NCBI RefSeq assembly: GCF_003633615.1
Contig: NZ_RBKU01000001.1
Span: forward strand, 2,294,001-2,358,000
DNA length: 64,000 nucleotides
Reading direction: 5' to 3'
Source: Mucilaginibacter gracilis
Lineage (GTDB): Bacteria > Bacteroidota > Bacteroidia > Sphingobacteriales > Sphingobacteriaceae
Positions 53,434-62,708 of this stretch are shown one piece after another (within the stretch, counting starts at the first letter, position 1; each line of letters starts with the position of its first letter). Position numbers and translations under genes: made by a program. Under the pieces are notes generated by a model. It saw nothing but the letters and a program-made list of their open reading frames with translations. It was not told the origin of the DNA and did not search any database.

Positions 53434-53961
53434 ATGTTACATGCATTCACATGGCAGCAATTCCTGGTTGCTGCTTTGATCTTCAGCCTGGTCTGGCTGC
53501 TGGTCGTTTTATTGCTTTTTTTCCGGAAAGAGGTGTTTGAGTTTTTGTCGGGGAAGACGCCGGAGGTAGAGCCTTTGAAGCATGCCTGGCAGGAGGAGTT
53601 TGAAGAAGATCCCGGTGACCTGATGGGGAAGGCTTCGGAAGCCGAGGGTGTAAGTATCCTCGGGCAAGGTGATTTCGGTTTTGTGCCGAGGGACCTGTCT
53701 TACGATGTGCCGGTCGATTCCGGGGAGATCCTGCGTTCGGAGTTATTTGACCTGATGGAAGATGTCAAGCCTTTGTTTCAGGCTTCAGATCTATCCAAGG
53801 CGGAGCTGATCGGGGAGGTCAATGCTTCGGTGCGTTTGTATCCCAAGCTTTTGGAGAGCACCCTGCTGGAAACTTTTTACCTGATGGTAGCCGAAAAGGT
53901 CGGGGAATCCGAAACGCTGGACTTTAAGATTTCGGCGGAAGAGTTGTTGTCGGCGCTTTAA
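53434..53961 (+). CDS. unknown membrane-anchored protein of the conjugation region
   Basis: 175 residues. One N-terminal membrane helix (about 8-32, FLVAALIFSLVWLLVVLLLF), then an acidic soluble domain. Position between RteC and TraE is typical of ICE proteins of unknown function in Sphingobacteriaceae. No motif recognised. Confidence 0.65.
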   Translation: MLHAFTWQQFLVAALIFSLVWLLVVLLLFFRKEVFEFLSGKTPEVEPLKHAWQEEFEEDPGDLMGKASEAEGVSILGQGDFGFVPRDLSYDVPVDSGEILRSELFDLMEDVKPLFQASDLSKAELIGEVNASVRLYPKLLESTLLETFYLMVAEKVGESETLDFKISAEELLSAL

Positions 53962-54063
53962 TGATGATCGATTGAGGTAGGCAAGCTTTTGATCTTCAAA
54001 TCCTTCACGAATCAGGGCCGCAAGGTGCGGCCGGGAAGGAAACGAAAACAAAAATGATCCTGC

Positions 54064-54410
54064 ATGAAAAAGATCGGAAAAGTGTTAAGCCGGAGGGTTC
54101 CGGCGAAGAGGTATTTATTAAGCCTGGGTTTAGCGGTGTTCAATGTCCTTTGTTCGCTGTCGCTGTTCGCGCAGGACGGTTCGGCCGGGATCGACGAGGC
54201 GACCAATAAGGTTAAAGGGTATTTTGAATCGGGCTGTAACCTGATGTACGCCATCGGCGCGGTCGTCGGCTTGGTCGGCGCTGTCAAAGTATTCAATAAG
54301 TGGAAACCGCTGGGGAACCGGATACGAATAAGGTGGCAGCCGCCTGGTTTGGTAGCTGTATCTTCTTAGTCGTGGTAGCGACAGTGCTCAAATCGTTCTT
54401 CGGTATTTAA
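54064..54410 (+). pseudogene. traE: TraE (DUF4134), frameshifted
   Basis: A DUF4134 pilin-like conjugation protein: signal segment, AQDGSAGIDEATNKVKGYF, one membrane helix (MYAIGAVVGLVGAVKVFNKW), then a frameshift near 54301-54317. The expected continuation GEPDTNKVAAAWFGSCIFLV ... FFGI is present in another frame down to a TAA at 54410. The total of 347 bases is one short of 116 codons, so one base is missing, near AAACC or GGGG. Either a true lesion or a sequencing error. The unshifted frame stops at 54369. Confidence 0.8.
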
Positions 54411-54481
54411 CCTGATTATTAACCATTAAAAATGAGTTCCCTGCGCCTGTATTGTGCGCAGGGAAATTACGGGAGGGCTTT

Positions 54482-54829
54482 ATGAGTTCGGTATATGAGA
54501 TTAACAAAGGCATTAACAAGCCGATAGAATTTCGGGGTTTGTATGGACAGTACATTGCCTGGCTGGCGGGGGGACTGGTGGTCTTGCTGCTGCTGTTCGT
54601 GGCCTTGTACCTGTTAGGCGCGGGTTTGCTTGTAACGCTGCCCCTGGTGTTCGCTTTGGGCAGCGGGCTGGTCTTTACGGTGTTTAGGCTATCGAAACGT
54701 TTCGGGGTACATGGCTTGAGTAAGTTTTTCGCGAAGCGGGGTTTGCCTGATTACGTTAAATTTCGTTCGAGGCGGACATTTACGGGTTTGAAAGGAATTC
54801 AGGGCAATTCAGAAAGGCAGGCCCCATGA
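54482..54829 (+). CDS. traF: TraF (DUF4133) conjugation protein
   Basis: 115 residues from the ATG at 54482 (MSSVYEINKGINKPIEFRGL). Two membrane helices (YIAWLAGGLVVLLLLFVALY and LLVTLPLVFALGSGLVFTV) as in TraF/VirB3-like proteins. Its stop overlaps the traG start (ATGA at 54826). Part of the mating-pair formation channel. Confidence 0.88.
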   Translation: MSSVYEINKGINKPIEFRGLYGQYIAWLAGGLVVLLLLFVALYLLGAGLLVTLPLVFALGSGLVFTVFRLSKRFGVHGLSKFFAKRGLPDYVKFRSRRTFTGLKGIQGNSERQAP

Positions 54830-57291
54830 TCCCTATCGAAAAAATACTGCCCATCTGGAAGGTGGAGCAAGGGACGATGATCTCGATGCAGGGTGATCAA
54901 ACGATCGCTTACGAGGTGGTGTTGCCGGAGTTCGGTACACAATCGGGAGCCGATTTCGAGGCCGGTCACCAGGCTTTTGTCAAAGCGATGCGGGTATTCC
55001 TGCCGGGTACGGTCTTTCATAAAATGGATTGGTTTACCAGGGCGGTGGTCAAGGCGGATGCGGGGCGGGCTAAAGAGAGTTTGCTGGCTGCGGCTTCGGA
55101 ACGGCATTTCGCGGGTCGGCCTTATTTGGAGCACCGCTGCTATATCTTTCTGACCTGGCAGCCTGCGGGGCGGAAGCTGTCCAGTTCGGCTTATGCCAAT
55201 ATCCTGCGCAAGTCTATCGCGCCGGTGGAACCGAAGGATGAGCGTTTGTTCCAAAACTTTATCGCCACTTGCGGGCAGTTCGAGCGGATCCTGTCGGATA
55301 GTGGCTTGTTCGCTTTGAAACGTTTGTCGGATGATGAGCTGGCAGGTACGGCGAACAAACCTGGGATCATTGAGCGGTATTTGTTCTTGCTGAGGCCGGG
55401 ACAGCAGCCGGTGATCCGGGATATCCATATCAGGGAGGAGATCAGGGTCGGTGACCAGCAGCTGGAACTGTATACGCTGGCCGATGCGGAAGACCTGCCC
55501 GCCCTTTGCGGGAGCAGGATCGATTATGATCAATATTCGACCGACCGGACGAAGTATAGCATCGGCTTCGCTTCGCCTTTGGGGCACCTATTGGACTGTA
55601 ACCACATCTATAACCAGTTCGTGTTCATCGGCGATGCGCAGCGGACGATCAAGGCTTTGGAGGCGAAGAAGCTGCGTTTGCAGTCGCTTTCGGCTTACTC
55701 CCGGGAGAACGCGATCTCGCGGGATGCCTGTAACGATTTCCTGAATGAGGCGATCGCGCAGCAGCGCTTGCCGGTCAAGGCGCATTTCAATGTCCTGGCC
55801 TGGTCGGATAACAGCGGGGAAAGAACGGAACTGAAGAACCTTGTCGGTTCGGCGATGGCGCAGCTGGATGCGGTCTGCAAGCAGGAAACGGATGGCGCGC
55901 CGCAGGTCTGGTACGCGGGTATGCCGGGTAATGAGGCGGATTTTCCGATGAACGATACCTTCGATACGTTCGCCGAACAGGCGAGCTGCTTCTTTAACCT
56001 GGAAGGCATGAGCCGTTCGGACGCTTCGGGACTGCGTTTGGGTGACCGGGCTTACGGGAGGCCGGTACACCTTGACCTGTTCAATGCGCCGATGAAGAGC
56101 GGGCTGATCACCAACCGCAATTTATTTGTCTGCGGTAGTAGCGGAGCCGGTAAGAGCCTGGCGATGAACCACCTGCTGCGCAGCCTGTACGATGAGGGGA
56201 CGCATTGCGTGACGGTCGATATCGGGGGCAGCTATAAAGGCTTATGTGATGCGGTGGGCGGTTATTATTTTACCTATACCGAGGATAACCCGATCCGTTT
56301 CAATCCTTTTTACATCGGCGCCGATGATGTTTTGGACGTGGAGAAGAAGGAAAGCCTGAAGACCTTATTATTGGCGCTTTGGAAGAAGGACAGCGATAAT
56401 TATACCCGTTCGGAATACGTGGCGATCTCCGGTGCCATCAACGGTTATTATGAATACTTGTCGGTAAATCCCGAAGTTTTTCCGGGTTTCAACTCCTTTT
56501 ATGATTACCTGATGAGCGAATACATGGAAGTCTTACAGCATGGCGATGTCAGGGAGAAAGATTTCGACTTAGGGAATTTTGTCTATGTCCTGAACCCTTA
56601 TTACAAGGGAGGTGAGTTCGATTACCTGCTGAACGCGCGGGAGAACCTGGACCTGCTGAACGAACGCTTTATCGTTTTCGAGCTGGATAATATCAAGTCG
56701 CATGAGATCCTGTTCCCGGTGGTGACCATCATTATTATGGAAATGTTTATTTCCAAGATGCGGAAGCTCAAAGGCAAGCGCAAGATCCTGGCGATCGATG
56801 AGGCCTGGGTGGCGATCGCGAAGTCGGGTATGGCGCATTTCATCAAGTTTTTGTATAAGACCATCCGGAAGTTCAATGGGATCGCCGCGCTCATTACCCA
56901 GGAGGTGGAGGATCTGATCAGTTCGCCGATCATTAAGGAGACCGTGATCAACCTTTCCGATACCAAGCTGCTCCTGGATATGCGCAAGTTCATGAACAAG
57001 TTCGACCAGATCCAGCAGGTATTGGGCTTGTCGGATAAGGCCAAGACGATGCTGCTATCACTCAATAAAGCCAATGAGCCGGGCCGGAATTACCGGGAGG
57101 TCTTTGTGGATCAGGGCGGGCAAAGTATGCATGTTTACCGCAACGAGCTTTGTCTGGAGGAGTACCTGACCTATACTACGGAGGAAAAGGAGAAGCTGAA
57201 AGTGATGGAATATGCCGGGAAATTCGGCGGCATCCATCCCGGCATCGCCGCCCTGGCCGCTGATATCCGGTCGGGCCAAACGGTATTATAA
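54826..57291 (+). CDS. traG: TraG conjugation ATPase (VirB4-like)
   Basis: 821 residues, full length for Bacteroides TraG. Walker A is CGSSGAGKSLAMN (G437-S444) and Walker B is ILAIDEAWVAI (D658-E659). The N-terminal TraG-type domain precedes the ATPase. It powers pilus assembly and substrate transfer of the type IV secretion machine. High GC content and intact frame; translation is coupled to traF. Confidence 0.94.
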   Translation: MIPIEKILPIWKVEQGTMISMQGDQTIAYEVVLPEFGTQSGADFEAGHQAFVKAMRVFLPGTVFHKMDWFTRAVVKADAGRAKESLLAAASERHFAGRPYLEHRCYIFLTWQPAGRKLSSSAYANILRKSIAPVEPKDERLFQNFIATCGQFERILSDSGLFALKRLSDDELAGTANKPGIIERYLFLLRPGQQPVIRDIHIREEIRVGDQQLELYTLADAEDLPALCGSRIDYDQYSTDRTKYSIGFASPLGHLLDCNHIYNQFVFIGDAQRTIKALEAKKLRLQSLSAYSRENAISRDACNDFLNEAIAQQRLPVKAHFNVLAWSDNSGERTELKNLVGSAMAQLDAVCKQETDGAPQVWYAGMPGNEADFPMNDTFDTFAEQASCFFNLEGMSRSDASGLRLGDRAYGRPVHLDLFNAPMKSGLITNRNLFVCGSSGAGKSLAMNHLLRSLYDEGTHCVTVDIGGSYKGLCDAVGGYYFTYTEDNPIRFNPFYIGADDVLDVEKKESLKTLLLALWKKDSDNYTRSEYVAISGAINGYYEYLSVNPEVFPGFNSFYDYLMSEYMEVLQHGDVREKDFDLGNFVYVLNPYYKGGEFDYLLNARENLDLLNERFIVFELDNIKSHEILFPVVTIIIMEMFISKMRKLKGKRKILAIDEAWVAIAKSGMAHFIKFLYKTIRKFNGIAALITQEVEDLISSPIIKETVINLSDTKLLLDMRKFMNKFDQIQQVLGLSDKAKTMLLSLNKANEPGRNYREVFVDQGGQSMHVYRNELCLEEYLTYTTEEKEKLKVMEYAGKFGGIHPGIAALAADIRSGQTVL

Positions 57292-57309
57292 ACCTTAAAA
57301 AACAATTTT

Positions 57310-58002
57310 ATGCATAAAAAATTAAGAACCTATATGGTGGCCCTGCCGCTTAGTGCCATGACGATCCTGGTCGCCTTGCCCTCCGGGGCGAATGCGCAGG
57401 TCATCATCGCCGAGGTGATCAAGGCGGCCATTAAGAAAGTGATCAAGGCGATCGACCTGAAGGTCCAGCGTTTGCAGAACAAGACGATCTGGTTGCAGAA
57501 CGCCCAAAAGGTGGTGGAGAACCAGCTCTCCAAGCTGAAGCTGGACGAGATCTCGGACTGGACAGAGAAGCAGCGGAAGCTCTATGCCACCTATTATGAT
57601 GAGCTGGTGAAGGTCAAATCCATGATCGCGACCTACCAGCGCATTAAAGACCTGGCAGAAACGCAAACCGCGATTGTCAAAGATTACAACTGGGCGATCG
57701 GCCTGTTCGGCAAGGACAAGCATTTCACGCCGGAGGAACTGACGCACATGGAGAGCGTCTATAAAGGAATTTTGGAAGAGAGCGTCAAAAACCTGGACCA
57801 GGTGTTTATCGTGGTCAATTCCTTTAAAACGCAGATGAGCGATGCCAAGAGGCTGGAACTGATCAACGCGGCGGCCACCCGTATGGATGCCAATTACAGC
57901 GATCTCCGGGAGTTCAATAACCAGAACATTACCCTGAGTGTCCAGCGATCCAAATCACAACTGGAAGTTAAACAGATCAAGCAGCTCTATGGGATCAATT
58001 GA
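57310..58002 (+). CDS. traI: TraI-type conjugal transfer protein (DUF4141-like)
   Basis: 230 residues with a signal peptide (MHKKLRTYMVALPLSAMTIL ... ANAQ). The rest is helical coiled-coil (KAIDLKVQRLQNKTIWLQNA), VirB5-like in character. It sits 18 bases after traG in standard tra order. Periplasmic component of the transfer apparatus. Confidence 0.8.
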   Translation: MHKKLRTYMVALPLSAMTILVALPSGANAQVIIAEVIKAAIKKVIKAIDLKVQRLQNKTIWLQNAQKVVENQLSKLKLDEISDWTEKQRKLYATYYDELVKVKSMIATYQRIKDLAETQTAIVKDYNWAIGLFGKDKHFTPEELTHMESVYKGILEESVKNLDQVFIVVNSFKTQMSDAKRLELINAAATRMDANYSDLREFNNQNITLSVQRSKSQLEVKQIKQLYGIN

Positions 58003-59095
58003 AAAAAAGCGATGTGCTGAAAGCTTGAAGCTTAGAGCTTTAGCTTGTCTTATTTCCTGCCTCTTGATCCTTGGTTCTCCCAAGGTTCAGGCCCAGACTT
58101 TCCAGGAGTGGTGGAACCAAAAGGCTACGCAAAAGAAATACCTGTTACAGCAGATCGCGGCCCTACAAGTCTATATCGGGTATTTGGAGAAAGGGTACCA
58201 GGTCGTGAATTCCGGCCTGAATACGGTAAAGGATATCATGAATGGGGAGTTTCATTTGCATGATGCCTACATCAGTTCACTGAAGCAAGTGAACCCGGTG
58301 GTTAGGAATGATAAGCGCGTCGATGAGATCCTGGCCATGCAGGAATACATCAGCGAAGCTTTTGCCAAGATCAGTAACAACGGGTCCTTATCGGTCGATC
58401 AGAATAGCTATGTCGCTTCGGTCAAGGCCCAGGTCTTAACCGAGTGTAGTTCAGATATCGATGAGTTGGTTTTGGTGATCACTGCGGGTAAAGTGGAAAC
58501 CGCCGGGGCTTTGGGTAATGCAGAAGTTATCTTTATCACCGCCAAACTACCCGAATATATCCGTGTGGGGCGTAATGATTTAATAGAACAGTATTTAATG
58601 CTCACATCTTCGCATGACGGTTCGGGCAGTATCAATATTGCGTTTACGCCGATAAGGATATGTTGCAATAACACACTTAATGCCGCCTTAAAAAACAATT
58701 CGGGTATCCTAAAAATACGGCATACCGCCAGCGCGACTGATAAATTGAAACAAGCTCATAAGCTTTTAGGTATCACCAATATGCTATCCATTGAAATGGA
58801 GGCCATTTATAACCGGTGGGCAAGGGTACGCATCACCGACCCGGAATTAAAAAGACTGATACAAATGGCGATGGTGCCAAATAAAGAAGTACTGCAAAAA
58901 TTGCGCACAGGTCAGGAAGATGAATTATCAACTACTTATAACTTATCTATGGTTGAAATCCAACGTTCTATTTCCTTACGATCATATTGCCTCGTTTCCT
59001 CGCCTTTACGTTTTTCCTCATATACAAAGTTATCTGGCAACAGATCATTCGCCAGGCACTCTACTGCCGTAAAAGCAATCGTTATTGCAGACTGA
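57989..59095 (+). pseudogene. deletion chimera: tra lipoprotein-like N-terminus fused to a DUF932 C-terminus
   Basis: An open frame of 368 residues made of three unrelated parts. Residues about 1-169 are a secreted conjugation protein often labelled TerB-like (signal peptide, FQEWWNQKATQKKYLLQQIA ... LVLVITAGKVE). From about 58495 it changes to the C-terminal part of a DUF932 phage/plasmid-like protein (TAGALGNAEVIFITAKLPEY ... DPELKRLIQMAMVPNKE). From about 58930 it reads antisense through the next gene. GC content also drops at the first junction. The conjugation genes normally after this point (traJ onward) are gone, so a large deletion joined the two. Confidence 0.8.
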
Positions 59096-59394
59096 ACATG
59101 TTCCAAATAGTCAAATAGAATTACCGTGTCTTCTTTTGAGAGAACAAAGCGTTCCCTTTTTGACAGCTTTGGATTTATAAGTGTTTTATAAATTTCTTTA
59201 GCTTTTAACAATTCTTTTTCTGACTTGTTAAAAAAAATTGAAGTGAAATTTGGTGTATCAAATCTCAACTCGCATTTTCCCACTTTAAGCGTTACTATTT
59301 CCTGCATAGTAATATCCTCGTTTAAATCAACAACTCGATAAACTACAGGTTTTTTTAGTCTCTTATCATATAACTCATGTGTCGTACCACTCAT
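58936..59394 (-). CDS. unknown protein, probably 3'-truncated at a deletion junction
   Basis: 152 residues (MSGTTHELYDKRLKKPVVYR ...). The C-terminal part has a helical segment AITIAFTAVECLANDLLPDN and ends RKEIERWISTIDKL, a point where related proteins appear to continue. The end coincides with the second junction of the chimera (about 58930). No function recognised. AT-rich compared with the tra genes. Confidence 0.55.
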   Translation of the reverse strand: MSGTTHELYDKRLKKPVVYRVVDLNEDITMQEIVTLKVGKCELRFDTPNFTSIFFNKSEKELLKAKEIYKTLINPKLSKRERFVLSKEDTVILFDYLEHVQSAITIAFTAVECLANDLLPDNFVYEEKRKGEETRQYDRKEIERWISTIDKL

Positions 59395-59921
59395 ATTCAG
59401 GTATTTATAATCTATTACTTACAAAGATAGCCATTAAACAATACCGTATTAAGAGCTTCTTTTGATATGGATCAAGAGGGGTAGTGATCGTTATTGATCT
59501 TTCCTCCCTTTGTAAACCTCCCTGAAACACTAAGAATTCCTTCTAAATGTTCAAATGGCAGTACCTCCGTCCGCGGTATCCCTCCAATAAAAGCATTCTT
59601 TCGACCGCGTGGAGCAACTGTTTTTTGGTTTCGTCGGGGTTCCGTTTTACAGTAGTTGAGTTTATTTTGAAATTTAGGGTGAGATAATCTTAAATCAAAA
59701 TAATATACCCGATATCTACCAAGTGGGGAATTAGCATATGTTTTTAAAAATAGGTAATTAAACCTTTTCCGGCTGGTCCTTTGGGTTGGCATCATTTGAA
59801 ATTTAGTAATGACTAAAAGCAGCAATAGGATCATAAATGTTCCTCCAAAACACGAATATTGGTTTATGGCATCGCTCTCTATCAGCCAAATCTGTCATAT
59901 CAAAAACAGAAAATAAAAAAC
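59395..59921. other. gap without a convincing gene
   Basis: AT-rich. A minus-strand open frame at 59472-59834 (120 codons) has irregular composition and no upstream signals; I do not consider it a gene. Nothing else is seen until the toxin-antitoxin promoter. Confidence 0.5.
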
Positions 59922-59964
59922 AATTCCCAATCATTGGGAATTATGCTAAATAATAGTAACTTTG
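59922..59964 (+). promoter_or_regulatory. toxin-antitoxin promoter with a perfect palindromic operator
   Basis: AATTCCCAAT-C-ATTGGGAATT (59922-59942) is a perfect 21-bp palindrome. Its right arm contains TTGG (59934-59937), followed by a 19-base spacer and TAACTTTG (59957-59964), a good -33/-7 promoter. The operator covers the -33 element, as expected for autorepression by the antitoxin. Confidence 0.75.
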
Positions 59965-59982
59965 ATCTATCAATTTTTCCTA

Positions 59983-60372
59983 ATGCAACCAATGAGACAA
60001 TTACCCTACACCGTTAATAATGTAAGCCTGATCCAGGACTTTTTAGATGAAACCCGAAAACGAATCGCAGACGGCATAGAAATTACATTTACGAAAAAGG
60101 CAAATGATGAGCTGACAGACCTGTCATTGGATTTCGATATTGAGATCGATGACATTGAGAACGCTATCCTGGGTTTGTCTACAGATAACTACTATCGGGG
60201 AATCGATCCCTCTGGTAGTGCGGATTTTGATGTATGCGCATTTTGTACGGTCATTGGGAAAGATGCGGTAGAGATCTATTTAAAATACGGTTTGGAAGTT
60301 CATGGTTTACAGATATTACTGTTTTCAAATCATGTGCCTAATCATCCGATGACACAGCCTTTTAAAAATTAA
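59983..60372 (+). CDS. MqsR-like toxin
   Basis: 129 residues from the ATG at 59983 (an alternative ATG at 59992). The segment ITFTKKANDELTDLSLDFDI then IENAILGLSTDNYYRG and the ending with DVCAFCTVIGKDAVEIYLKY resemble the RelE-like fold of MqsR mRNA interferases. MqsR cuts mRNA at GC-rich sites. It comes first in the pair, as in mqsRA. Confidence 0.7.
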   Translation: MQPMRQLPYTVNNVSLIQDFLDETRKRIADGIEITFTKKANDELTDLSLDFDIEIDDIENAILGLSTDNYYRGIDPSGSADFDVCAFCTVIGKDAVEIYLKYGLEVHGLQILLFSNHVPNHPMTQPFKN

Positions 60373-60376
60373 GATC

Positions 60377-60874
60377 ATGGAAACAAAGAAAGTATTGACA
60401 AGAGACAACATTCCGACTGAAGAGTTGAGTGCGACGGTCATTAAACCACATAAAGGTATTCGCTTAGAATACAAGGAGGTCTACTATCTGGATTTTGCTG
60501 TTGATGAAGAGACCGGGATGATCAATAAAAATGTCAAAGAGAAGCATTATACAAAAAGCCAAATGGAAAGAAATCTGAAGGCGCTGAAAAACGCCTATCA
60601 TATTGCCAAAGGTGCAGCTTCACCGGACGAGATCATATTTTTTCGGGAAAAATACAAGATCGCGGCTTCTACTTTTAGTATTATACTGGGCTTTAGTAAA
60701 AACACCATTACTAATATTGAAACGGAGGGGATTACATCTTTATCGACCGGTCGCCTGATTAAAATATGCATTGAAAATAAAAATGTCATTACCCGCTACG
60801 TGCAATTGTGTGATTCATTAGATCAGCGCAAAAGAGATGAACTCTCCAAACGGATTATGGAAGAATATGCCTAG
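60377..60874 (+). CDS. MqsA-like HTH antitoxin
   Basis: 165 residues, 4 bases after the toxin. The C-terminal HTH/Xre-like domain (about 85-150) includes FREKYKIAASTFSIILGFSK followed by NTITNIETEG. The N-terminal part would bind the toxin; the zinc-binding cysteines of E. coli MqsA are not apparent. It should repress its own promoter via the palindrome at 59922-59942. Confidence 0.7.
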   Translation: METKKVLTRDNIPTEELSATVIKPHKGIRLEYKEVYYLDFAVDEETGMINKNVKEKHYTKSQMERNLKALKNAYHIAKGAASPDEIIFFREKYKIAASTFSIILGFSKNTITNIETEGITSLSTGRLIKICIENKNVITRYVQLCDSLDQRKRDELSKRIMEEYA

Positions 60875-60896
60875 GGCTTATTAGACCGTTCCCAAA

Positions 60897-60934
60897 AAAC
60901 AGAAACCAGGCTTTCTAATGCCTGGTTTCTGTTT
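60897..60934 (+). terminator. terminator hairpin after the toxin-antitoxin pair
   Basis: Perfect 15-bp stem AAACAGAAACCAGGC (60897-60911) and GCCTGGTTTCTGTTT (60920-60934) with an 8-base loop, A-rich before and T-rich at the end. Confidence 0.75.
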
Positions 60935-61068
60935 GTGATCATTAATAACAACGCTTCATTTCTTCGGAATGAATTGATCGATTTAAGTTCATTTGAGCGG
61001 AACGATTCTTTTACACTGATAGCATGGTAAAAAACGTTGGGTAAGCTAAATGAAATTGTTCTTCTATT

Positions 61069-61361
61069 TTACATCGGTAAGAGTGAGAAGTCTAATTCTT
61101 CTCCTTTTGCTGGCCGCCAATACATATTTCCCTGGTGCATTTCACCAACTCTACCAATTGAATATTTAATACCGAGAGAAGTCAATTCATCAACTCTGAA
61201 TTTTATAACTTTTATAAATTGTAAATGGTCATGCACTATATTTGGATGAATGGCGACATTGCTACTATACGAATCATTTACAAAGCTTGGATAAACAATT
61301 AAATCCTTCCAGGCGGCTCCATAAATCATTTCATGCGCCATCCACGATGTTAGCGGATATG
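61069..61361 (-). pseudogene. C-terminal fragment of an unknown protein
   Basis: About 97 codons without a start, entering from the 66-bp repeat and ending in EMHQGNMYWRPAKGEELDFS. Composition looks genuine. It mirrors the fragment at 18537-18711: both are gene tails cut at a copy of the repeat, though at opposite ends of it. Family unknown. Confidence 0.5.
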
Positions 61362-61427
61362 GTGGATAAAACACACCAAAATGACCCCTTTTGGCCCACT
61401 CAAAAAGGTCCCCTTTGCCAGTTGAAA
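61362..61427 (-). repeat. 66-bp perfect repeat, copy B
   Basis: Identical to 18712-18777 but inverted. It cuts off the relaxase gene at 61428 and adjoins the fragment at 61069-61361. No target duplication. Confidence 0.7.
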
Positions 61428-62293
61428 GTGTATTTACCGAATACCGTGTCAATGCGCTTTTTCAGATCCTCCTTGAAAGGCTTACGTCGCTCTCTGTTCC
61501 GCTCAAACTTTGTTTCCAGGTTTTTTAATGTTGGCTTACCGTTCAGGCTGCTGGCCTTAAAAGGGATACCGATCTTATGGCCCTGCTGATCTAGGATGGA
61601 ATAGATCAAGCCCTTCTTTTCAAACATCAGGGTATCTTCCCGGCCGCGGTCTGCAACCACATTGAACTGTTTCAGAACGGCGTTCAACTCGGCTACAGAA
61701 GTAAATTTATAAGTGGCGGTTACTTCGCCGACCACATTGCTGATCGCCCTTTTGGTCGGCGTTTTACCATAGACCGCTTTCTCGATATCAATGGGTTTGA
61801 TGCCCAAGGCTTCCTTTAAGCCCTTGCCTTCCGCTTTGACCAGGCCATATGCTACTTCCAGTTCTTTACGGGCCGGTTCCGATAAGAGCCTGCCGATGTT
61901 GTGCAGGTCAATACGTTTGCCATCCATTTGCATATTGGTGCTAACGATATGCAGGTGATCGTGGGCCGCATCGTTGTGCCGGTATACCAGGTAAGGTTGG
62001 TCGCCGAAACCAATTTTTTCCATATAGGCGGCCGCGATCTGCTGGAGCTTAGGCGTGCCGATCTTTTCGGAGGTATTGAAGTTCAGCATGATGTGCAGCG
62101 CGTTGGTCTTCACCCGGCTATTGAGCATGGTCAGGTGCTCGAAACGTGCGAGTTTGTTCTTGAAACCCAGTTGTTCGATGTCGCCGCCAAAGCGGCTGGC
62201 CATGATGAGTTCGGCTTTGTGGGCCTCCACCTTGTTCTCGTTATACAATAACAAGCCCCTGATATTTTTGCCGGTGATTATTTTTGCAACCAT
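61428..62293 (-). CDS. MOBP-type relaxase (module 2), C-terminus replaced by the 66-bp repeat
   Basis: Homologue of the relaxase at 20075. LLLYNENK near the start carries the active tyrosine region and YRHNDAAHDHLHIV the metal histidines. The native frame runs to about ...KRIDTVFGK; the repeat adds YTFNWQRGPF and the stop at 61400. The nuclease domain is complete, so nicking may still work. It overlaps the end of mobC by 16 bases. Confidence 0.88.
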
Positions 62294-62685
62294 TTCGCGG
62301 ATAATTGGGAGATGATGATGAGTAACCTGTCCACTTTTTCTTCCACCTTTTCATAGCGTTCGGCTACCTTCAGGATAAAAAAATTTTGCTGTCCTTCCTG
62401 TTTGGACGTATGGAAACTGCGGGTGAGTTGATTGATATTGATGCCGATGGCTTTAAGTTCTTTACGGATGCAGCTTAATTCTTCCATTGGCCCGTTCAAA
62501 CTGATATCCTTATGGAAGTAAAGGATGCGTTGCTTTTGCAGGATCATCCGGGCCACTTCCCCTATAGACTGGCAGTTGCTGTTGGCTAGGATCTGTTCCA
62601 GTTTGTTAAACTGTTTTTCGGTCACCCGCATGATAATGGGATGGCTCAATATTTCGTCTTGGTCTTCGGCTTTTTTACGGCTCAT
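62278..62685 (-). CDS. mobC: mobilization accessory protein (MobC-like, module 2)
   Basis: 135 residues from the ATG at 62685 (MSRKKAEDQDEILSHPIIMR); the frame upstream crosses the oriT hairpins. It shares KELKAIGININQLTRSFHTS and the N-terminal DNA-binding pattern with 19683-20093. It would bind the oriT region directly in front of it. Confidence 0.85.
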   Translation of the reverse strand: MSRKKAEDQDEILSHPIIMRVTEKQFNKLEQILANSNCQSIGEVARMILQKQRILYFHKDISLNGPMEELSCIRKELKAIGININQLTRSFHTSKQEGQQNFFILKVAERYEKVEEKVDRLLIIISQLSAKWLQK

Positions 62686-62708
62686 CAGTACATGTTTTAT
62701 GGTGTCCA

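Noticed and set aside
59472..59834. 120-codon minus-strand frame
   Set aside because: Irregular composition, no plausible start region and no recognisable domain.
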